This document shows, in pieces, positions 27,611 through 35,000 of a stretch of DNA of 35,000 bases. Source of the stretch: Tubiluchus corallicola. Taxonomy: Eukaryota > Priapulida > Priapulimorpha > Priapulimorphida > Tubiluchidae. Under the pieces are notes generated by a model. That model was not told the origin of the DNA. It saw only the letters and a program-made list of their open reading frames with translations, and did no database searches. The DNA lies in assembly GCA_030141605.1 (NCBI GenBank), contig JAQGDQ010000500.1, positions 1 to 35,000 of the forward strand, in the 5' to 3' direction. Positions within the stretch are counted from its first letter, which is position 1. Every line of letters begins with the position of its first letter. Position numbers and translations under genes: made by a program.

Positions 27611-30600
27611 ATGAGCCGCAGACAAACAGGTGGAGCTGTAAGCGGTTCCCCCACAACAAGGACAGCCGAGCAGAAGTATCGAGCAAAAAGCATCCCATTT
27701 CGGACACCTCCCACCACCTCGCCGCGTGGTAGTCTCCCATTTGGTCGCTTTCGAAGTGAGGTGCCCGCACATTCGCCAAACCTGTTTGATTATTCGATTC
27801 GGGAAAGCCCGCCGAGTGCCGGAGGTTCACCGGTAAAACTGTCATCTCCACGAGAAGAGTGTGAAGACAGTCAGGTAGATGGCTATCCGACAGATGTCAG
27901 TGCTGTTCAAGAACCCAAGAGTGATGAGACTCGTAATCCAGCAATCATAAAGCCATCACCACGACAGTATGCAGCACAGTTTGACGACGGACCGACACCG
28001 TTTGCGGTTAGTCCCGGTCCGTTTACTCATGGAAGCGATCGTCCAGGAAGTGCTCCTCTTTCTGCCAGTTTAGAACAAGGAAGAGCCGTGCCAACGCCAT
28101 TTGCCGCAAAGTACCCGCCGCCGCTGAAAGAAAGGCCCGCTTGGGCACAGCCATTACCTAGAATTAGTACGGCACCCAGAACGGCTCCCTTAGGCAATGA
28201 AAGAATATGGCGGCCCTGTTATCAAGATCCGTTGTCGCCTCTGCAGTCACAGCACAATCGTGTACCAGGGCAGGGCGAAACCGTTGATGAAATACTCAAG
28301 AACGCAGAAGTCATGGCACGACAACAAAGCTTGAGAAAAATGACTGCAGAAAATTGGGAAAGTCTTCCACAGAAGCTGATAGACATCGAACAAATTGGAC
28401 AGGAAATAGGAAAGGGAGCTTCCGAAGTGCGGATAATGATGAAGGTGTTAAAGAGGAGGAAGCAAGAGAAGCGTTTCATAGAGGCGGAAGACATGTCGCG
28501 CTTTGCTAGGCAACGAGCGATTCTGGCCGACAGAATTACCGAGTTTGACAAAGCCTGTCACGAGTTGGGTCACTCGCTAATCGATGCTCACGAGTATGTG
28601 GCAAAAAACGAACGCATGCAGCAGGAGAGACAATTGCTCTTAAAACGCGTAGAGATCATGCAGCAAGACATAACGGACCTCCGACAGCAGTTGATGCAAT
28701 ACGAGGAGCGCATATCGTACGCCGTGAGAGATTACGAAACCCTCGAAGACGAGTGCCAACATTTGCTAATTCAGCAAAACACTAAGGAAGCCGTGGTAGC
28801 AAATCTAGAGAATCAGGTAATGAATAAGGAAGGCGAACTGGGTCACGTTGTGCAGCACTACAAAAAGTTGGAAAACGAATTTCAGAGTAAAATGGAAGAA
28901 AACGCACAACTGTGGCAGAAATGTGACGAATCGGACAACACATTTAAAGCAACAAAAGACTTATACGAACAACAAGCAATGGCAGAAAACAGACAAATTG
29001 GAACGACATTAAACATTATGCAAGACAGGTTGACTGACTTAGAAAAGGAACTAAACCAGAAACGGAAAGAAGGTGACGAGTACAAGTTGCAGCGTGAGGC
29101 ACTTCAGTTGGAAAAGCTGAACTTGCAAAAGGAGTTGGATTTTGCTGTTAAAGAAAGAGAAAGAAATCAAACCTTGGAAGCCAGCAGAAAAGATAGGCGA
29201 CTAAATGAACTGAAAGTGCAGCTAAATGAAAAACTCGAACAGAAGGCGCAGTATAAACAACAATGTGAGTTACTCCAGATTGAGAAAACGAAATTACAAG
29301 GTGAGTTGGGTTTGTTTTCTGAGGACGTGAAGCAACCTCAAGGTGTGTCAGGCAAACGTGCAGACCAAGTGGGTCATAGCTACCCCGGAAGCAGAAATGT
29401 AAGCAACGTTTATCAAACCAGTGTAGCAAGAAGTGGTACAGCCAGCCCATATCGAGGTGCTGGGAATGACGTGGGCAGAATTACGGATAAAAGCAGAATG
29501 GAAGAATGGAAACCTCCAAGAAGTGGTGTAATGAGCCCCTATCAAGTTGGAAGCAGAGATGCAAGCAGAACACCAAGAAGTGACGTAACGAGCCCATATC
29601 AAGGGAATGATGTACGTGCAAAAGAGTGGGATCAAAGCAAATCACCAAGAAATGGTCAAATGATCCCAAGTTATAAAACTACGAACCAGGAAGTAAGCAG
29701 AATGGGCCAAAGCAGATCACCGGGAGGTGGTGCGCAGAGTCCATATCAATGCGTTTGGACTGAAATGGGTCAAAGTCAAACCAGAGGCAACGATGTAAAT
29801 ACATTGCAAGAAAACAAGCCTCCAATAAATGATGCTGTAGTGAACACATGCTATGCTGCGAGTTTCACGGAGAACCGAATGGATGGAAGTATGTTGCCAA
29901 GAAGTGGGGAAGTCAGTCCATATCAAGCTGGAAGCAGGGACCTAAGCGGAACAGACCCCCGAAGCAAATCTCTAGCGAGTGGTGGTGAATGGAGGCCATA
30001 TCAAGCTAGTAGTAGAGATCCTGGTAGAACAGATCAGAGCAAGTCTCTAATGAATGGTGGCGCATGGAACACGTATTACGCTAAGGGTTTCGAGGCAAGC
30101 GCAATGAAAGACTATAAACTGCCAGGAAGTGGTGAAGTGAGTCCATATCAAGCTTGTAGTAGAGAACCAAGTGGAACAGATCAGTGGAAGTCTCCTGCAG
30201 ATAGTGGAGTAGTGAGTCCATATTATGCTGCTAGTAGTGGAGCAGGTAGAGTGGAAGCAAGTAAATCACCAAAAAGTGGCGGAATGAATCCATATGTAGC
30301 TTCAAGAGAAGCAAGCGGAGTTTACCAAAGCAAATCACCAAGAAGTGGTGAAATGAGTCCACATCGAGCGGGAAGCAGTGAGATGAGGAGAACAGATGAA
30401 AGGACACCACCAGGGAGCCCGTATTCAGGTTACGGTACTGATGCAGGTGCAGTGGATCAGACCCAGGTTGGAAATGCAGAGGTTATCAGGACAGAAAGAA
30501 GTGGTGAACTAGTAATAATCAACAATATCAGTTGCCCACATCAGGATTACAGAAGTGGCATGGAAATAATGGAACGAACACAGGCTGCAAGCGGAGACAG

Positions 30601-31681
30601 AAGCAGCGAACGTTTGCCGGGAATGTCAAACCAACTTCCTGTCGAGGAAACCAGAACGGGAACTGTGGGTTCAATAGAAATGTTAAACCAACGTCAAGTT
30701 GAAGCAATTAGAGCAGAGGCTGCCGGTTCAGTAGGAGCTGCAATTCCACATTCAGATGTGGAAGATAAAGCAGAAACTGTAGAAATGGAGCAAAGTGCAA
30801 AATGTGGAGCCGATGTGTTAGACGAAAGCCAGGTGAAAGCCATGATGGTGGACGCCTCACGTAGATCCAGTATCATGGAAAAATTAGTTGGCAAACAGAA
30901 AGAAATATGTACATTACAACAAGAGCTAGCAGCGGTCAAGACCGAATGCACCGAACTGCATCATGTCAAAACTTCCCTGGAGCAGGAACTAGAGGAAATG
31001 TCGGATAGAATGACAGACCTGGAAAAACAAACAGAAACAAAAGCAGATGACAGTGCAGTAGAAATCTGTGTAACACCTGCAGATAATGTTAGCAAGGAAG
31101 ACGCAGCTGTACAAGAAGTGAATAGGGATGGTGGTGAAGTAGAAATGTCTGGAGAAACCAACGGTAATGGTAGTAAAGAAGCAGGTTTACAAGAAACAAA
31201 CACCGACGCTGGAAATGTTGACATCTCTGGAGAACCCACCGATAATACTAGCAAAGAAGCGGTTTTGCAAGAAGCAAAGACAGATGATAGTGAAATAGAA
31301 GTCTTTGAATTACCTGGTGTTGATGCTTGTGAACGACAAGCGCCTGTTTTAGAAGAAACAAAAGCTGATAATGGCGAAGTAGAATTCTGCGAAAGACCCT
31401 TAGATAATCCTAACGAACAACAAGAAAATTTACAAGAAACGAAGGTGTTTGAAGTGTCATCTGCAACACTTCAAGACGAAACAACTTTAGAAGAAACGAA
31501 GACGAATGAATATGAAGAAGAAGAAGGTTTAGAAGATGGTGAAGCTGCTAAACCTGCTAAACGAGTCAGTTTTAATGAGGGAAAACAAACTGCTACAGAC
31601 GTAGTGGAAAACGCCAACTCCAATTCGTCCAATCACAAGACAATTACTGCTGATGTAACTGTTACATTTCGAAAAATATAA
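27611..31681 (+). CDS. Gene 4: largest coiled-coil paralogue, 1356 aa
   Basis: One open frame of 4.07 kb; ATG with A at -3. The N-terminus (1-210) is Pro/Ser-rich and keeps SIPFRTPPTTSPRGSLP, matching gene 1 residues 26-42. The coiled-coil core (about 225-562) is the most diverged of the four but retains IGKGASEVRIMMK, VAKNERMQQERQLLLK, YEERI, DYETLEDECQHLL, GELGHVVQHYKKLENE and ENAQLWQKC in the same order, and two cassettes (LTDLEKEL..LNLQKEL, LNELKVQL..KLQGEL). Residues about 603-940 are Ser/Gly/Arg repeats around SPYQ, with no counterpart in the others. A short helix (about 1091-1140, LQQELAAVKTECTEL) matches the last helix of genes 1 and 3. Acidic repeats follow (1161-1284), then KRVSF (1317-1321), a canonical PP1-docking RVxF motif, and the tail ITADVTVTF resembling gene 1 FSADVQVMF. 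No catalytic motif. Probably a scaffold-type protein (inference). Confidence 0.83.
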   Translation: MSRRQTGGAVSGSPTTRTAEQKYRAKSIPFRTPPTTSPRGSLPFGRFRSEVPAHSPNLFDYSIRESPPSAGGSPVKLSSPREECEDSQVDGYPTDVSAVQEPKSDETRNPAIIKPSPRQYAAQFDDGPTPFAVSPGPFTHGSDRPGSAPLSASLEQGRAVPTPFAAKYPPPLKERPAWAQPLPRISTAPRTAPLGNERIWRPCYQDPLSPLQSQHNRVPGQGETVDEILKNAEVMARQQSLRKMTAENWESLPQKLIDIEQIGQEIGKGASEVRIMMKVLKRRKQEKRFIEAEDMSRFARQRAILADRITEFDKACHELGHSLIDAHEYVAKNERMQQERQLLLKRVEIMQQDITDLRQQLMQYEERISYAVRDYETLEDECQHLLIQQNTKEAVVANLENQVMNKEGELGHVVQHYKKLENEFQSKMEENAQLWQKCDESDNTFKATKDLYEQQAMAENRQIGTTLNIMQDRLTDLEKELNQKRKEGDEYKLQREALQLEKLNLQKELDFAVKERERNQTLEASRKDRRLNELKVQLNEKLEQKAQYKQQCELLQIEKTKLQGELGLFSEDVKQPQGVSGKRADQVGHSYPGSRNVSNVYQTSVARSGTASPYRGAGNDVGRITDKSRMEEWKPPRSGVMSPYQVGSRDASRTPRSDVTSPYQGNDVRAKEWDQSKSPRNGQMIPSYKTTNQEVSRMGQSRSPGGGAQSPYQCVWTEMGQSQTRGNDVNTLQENKPPINDAVVNTCYAASFTENRMDGSMLPRSGEVSPYQAGSRDLSGTDPRSKSLASGGEWRPYQASSRDPGRTDQSKSLMNGGAWNTYYAKGFEASAMKDYKLPGSGEVSPYQACSREPSGTDQWKSPADSGVVSPYYAASSGAGRVEASKSPKSGGMNPYVASREASGVYQSKSPRSGEMSPHRAGSSEMRRTDERTPPGSPYSGYGTDAGAVDQTQVGNAEVIRTERSGELVIINNISCPHQDYRSGMEIMERTQAASGDRSSERLPGMSNQLPVEETRTGTVGSIEMLNQRQVEAIRAEAAGSVGAAIPHSDVEDKAETVEMEQSAKCGADVLDESQVKAMMVDASRRSSIMEKLVGKQKEICTLQQELAAVKTECTELHHVKTSLEQELEEMSDRMTDLEKQTETKADDSAVEICVTPADNVSKEDAAVQEVNRDGGEVEMSGETNGNGSKEAGLQETNTDAGNVDISGEPTDNTSKEAVLQEAKTDDSEIEVFELPGVDACERQAPVLEETKADNGEVEFCERPLDNPNEQQENLQETKVFEVSSATLQDETTLEETKTNEYEEEEGLEDGEAAKPAKRVSFNEGKQTATDVVENANSNSSNHKTITADVTVTFRKI
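29417..30430 (+). repeat. Coding ~25-residue SPYQ repeats, ~14 copies
   Basis: Units have the form SKSPRSGEMSPYQAGSRE plus ASGTDQ. The Pro-Tyr of successive units lies 19-34 residues apart, most often 25. Several keep only PYQ or YYA. DNA-level identity is moderate, suggesting older duplication than the gene 2 array. Confidence 0.85.
31091..31462 (+). repeat. Coding acidic ~27-residue repeats, ~5 copies
   Basis: Units start SKE (residues 1161, 1188, 1214) or a degraded equivalent (1240, 1268) and contain LQETKTDxGEVEISGEP. Strongly acidic; ends just before the RVSF motif. Confidence 0.8.
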
Positions 31682-31939
31682 CCATTCACCTTCGGAATAT
31701 CTGTGCATGCAATTCTCTTCCTTTTTTAATTAATTGTGCTAGAAAGATTTATTCTTTCGTGTAATTCTTCGATTCTGATGTGATGGTTTTCAGTAAACGG
31801 TCGGCAACAATAAGAATTTCTCTGTTTTTTTTTAATTCCTGAAAAGCTGTATGTGCATATCACGTCTTAATTTACTAACATCATTTATTTTCGAACACAC
31901 GTGTACATAAGTGATTTATATAAGTAGATTAGTAGCAAA

Positions 31940-31945
31940 AATAAA
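31940..31945 (+). terminator. Candidate gene 4 polyadenylation signal
   Basis: AATAAA about 259 bp after the gene 4 stop, followed by TTAAATTTCAAATGTTGTAA, which gives a modest GT-rich stretch. It is the only canonical signal seen downstream of any of the four genes. Confidence 0.4.
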
Positions 31946-31995
31946 TTAAATTTCAAATGTTGTAACGAAAACGTACAACTGGACAAGGGGATTAA

Positions 31996-32587
31996 CTTAA
32001 AGCACGCCTCATAGTGGGACACTTATCTCAATTGATAAACTGCCACCTCTTTAAGAAACTCCACGAAACTCCCGATATTAGAAGCCCACAGAGATTATCA
32101 AACTCTCTTGTTTCTCTATAAATATATCAACAATATTAATTCTCCTTTCAAAAACAATAAGCTCCCACTTCTTGAAAACCCCTGTATGAATAACAGAACA
32201 CTAAATTTAAGAAACATCAGAACGAACAATCAATATGGAAAGAATTCCATTACTAAGCAAGCAATACAACTTTGGAATTCATTACCGACATCACTAAAAC
32301 ACAGCAGCTCTTTATCAATATTCAAGTCTAAATTAAAAAAACATTTAATGACTCGTTTTGAATATCCGACATACGAACACGATGACACTTACTCAAATCG
32401 TAATTTCATTTTTCCTAGACCTTACTAAACTAGTTTATATTTTATTTCTGAATTTCTAGTTGCACTTATAGTTTAGCTTGCAGCAGACGCATTTGCCCAG
32501 AACAGTGTATGTTTTTATATGAACTAACACTGATTGTCTGTCTTTTATTATGATGGTCAATGTTTTTAAAATGGCAAATAAAGATTT
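31996..32587 (+). mobile_element. 5'-truncated CR1/L2-like non-LTR element, copy 1
   Basis: Coding-like sequence starts near 31996 (RLIVGHLSQLINCHLFKKL), shifts frame near 32108-32118, and continues as an open frame to 32428 containing IRTNNQYGKNSITKQAIQLW and NSLPTSLKHSSSLSIFKSKL. The ordering (LFKKL..., IRT..G..S....LWNSLP...K...S...FK..L) is the standard end of CR1/L2-type RT polyproteins. After the stop come about 160 bp of 3' untranslated sequence ending GGCAAATAAAGATTT and then the ACT microsatellite. Only the last ~600 bp of the element are present, so it is dead on arrival. Confidence 0.82.
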
Positions 32588-33257
<670 letters not shown>

Positions 33258-33837
33258 ATCCTTGCGGTACAACACTATCCATGAAACTACAACTGCATGG
33301 AATGCTTTTCCTCAAGGTTCATTTGAATATTGCAAACCCTATTTGAATTTGCAGGTTTATGCAATGAATATCAATGATGCAGCGAAATCTCTGCACGTTT
33401 GAACTAACAATTGCGACTGATTGCATTTATCTGTTACGTCGGATTTGCGATGCCTACGCGCACCGCATCACAATAACCGGAAGCTGCTGCGCCGACATCC
33501 CGCAGGATACCGCAACACGTTGGTTATTGTTTAGGAGGCTTCTCACATCTCAGCATCATAAACATTGACGTGTAAGATGTGTTGTGTTTTTCGTGCAATA
33601 CACGTGTAAAGATTTTTAATGGCTTCATGGTAATATGATAAGTTACGTTACCCTTAAGCTAAGTTCTGCATCGAAGGATATTTTTCTTGAAATCTTATTC
33701 TGTGCAGTTATAAATGAAAATAATCAGCGATGACCTCCAGGAAATTCGTTTTATATAACAGCACCTTTGTCGGTAAGCACACACTGCATTTAAAGGAAAA
33801 GTCAAGCTTTCTGTAAAATTAGGCTTAGATCGATGTA
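33258..33837. other. Island between two inverted retroelement tails
   Basis: 580 bp of unique-looking sequence with a 64-codon frame (33374-33568) that I cannot support as coding. It is bounded on both sides by complementary trinucleotide arrays. Confidence 0.5.
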
Positions 33838-34729
<892 letters not shown>

Positions 34730-35000
34730 TCTTTATTTGCCATTTTAAAAACATTGACCATCATAATAAAAGACAGACAATCAGTGTTAGTTCATATAAA
34801 AACATACACTGTTCTGGGCAAATGCGTCTGGTGCAAGCTAAACTATAAGTGCAACTAGAAATTCAAAAATAAAATATAAACTAGTTTAGTAAGGTCTAGG
34901 AAAAATGAAATTATGATTTGAGTAAGTATCATCGTGTTCGTATGTCGGATATTCAAAACGAGTCATTAAATGTTTTTTTAATTTAGACTTGAATATTGAT
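34730..35000 (-). mobile_element. CR1/L2-like non-LTR element 3' end, copy 2
   Basis: Reverse complement of 32320-32587 with only about four differences in 270 bp, all substitutions, including one that changes SNRNF to SNHNF at the end of the polyprotein. The element continues beyond the right edge of the window, so its 5' extent and intactness are unknown. Confidence 0.9.

Noticed and set aside
33374-33568. 64-codon + frame between the two retroelement tails
   Set aside because: Short, without homology I can recognise or a good start context.

Overview
This is eukaryotic, almost certainly animal, nuclear DNA. It is AT-rich, has very long microsatellite and minisatellite arrays, carries 5'-truncated non-LTR retrotransposon remnants, and has no bacterial gene organisation. 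A marine or other invertebrate is plausible, but I cannot name a taxon from the sequence.

The main content is a tandem cluster of four related, apparently intronless protein genes, all on the + strand: gene 1 (10752-13172), gene 2 (16173-19253), gene 3 (21694-23823) and gene 4 (27611-31681). They share a ~230-260 residue alpha-helical coiled-coil core, with landmarks DSQDxMAxAL (genes 1-3), a helical block around TSAEV..LLEM (genes 1-3; gene 4 keeps only a diverged LIDIEQIGQEIG), GKGAS, QRNDFIQ, VATNExLEQER, YEERM and HYKNLENE. Each paralogue has grown its own internal repeats: coiled-coil cassettes in gene 1, 48/71-residue WVxPPGRA repeats plus a 14-residue repeat in gene 2, seven 19-residue repeats in gene 3, and ~25-residue SPYQ repeats plus ~27-residue acidic repeats in gene 4. 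I do not recognise the family. Upstream of genes 1-3 lies a similar module: a 15-bp palindrome TAGCAAYWGTTGYYA resembling RFX X-box half-sites, preceded by a CRE-like site in genes 2 and 3. Gene 4 has an X-box-like site too. This hints at co-regulation, possibly in ciliated cells or the male germline (inference).

Left third (1-10.5 kb): TAG and TTG/TGC microsatellites, a degenerate 35-bp minisatellite, a compound VNTR (1656-2600), a reverse-transcriptase (RT) remnant (2918-3154), a 22-bp minisatellite, a three-copy ~190-bp repeat, a 290-bp-arm inverted repeat whose 1.2-kb spacer holds two good X-box matches, one copy of a dispersed ~127-bp repeat, a 620-bp pentamer array in perfect register, and another RT remnant.

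Middle (10.5-25.3 kb): genes 1-3, separated by a 102-bp tandem repeat, two more RT remnants, TTG/TTA and AATG arrays, a ~940-bp AATACNC heptamer array, and the inverted second copy of the dispersed repeat. Right third (25.3-35 kb): gene 4, then two ~98% identical 3' ends of a CR1/L2-like non-LTR element in opposite orientations, each running into a 670-890 bp ACT/AGT microsatellite, so the window ends in a large inverted repeat.

Two paralogues show decay or remodelling. Gene 2 has lost its ancestral start (relic at 15818-15856) and its C-terminal half. Gene 3 lacks the N-terminal ~130 residues and carries a frameshift that destroys the C-terminal PKFSADVQVMF-type tail.
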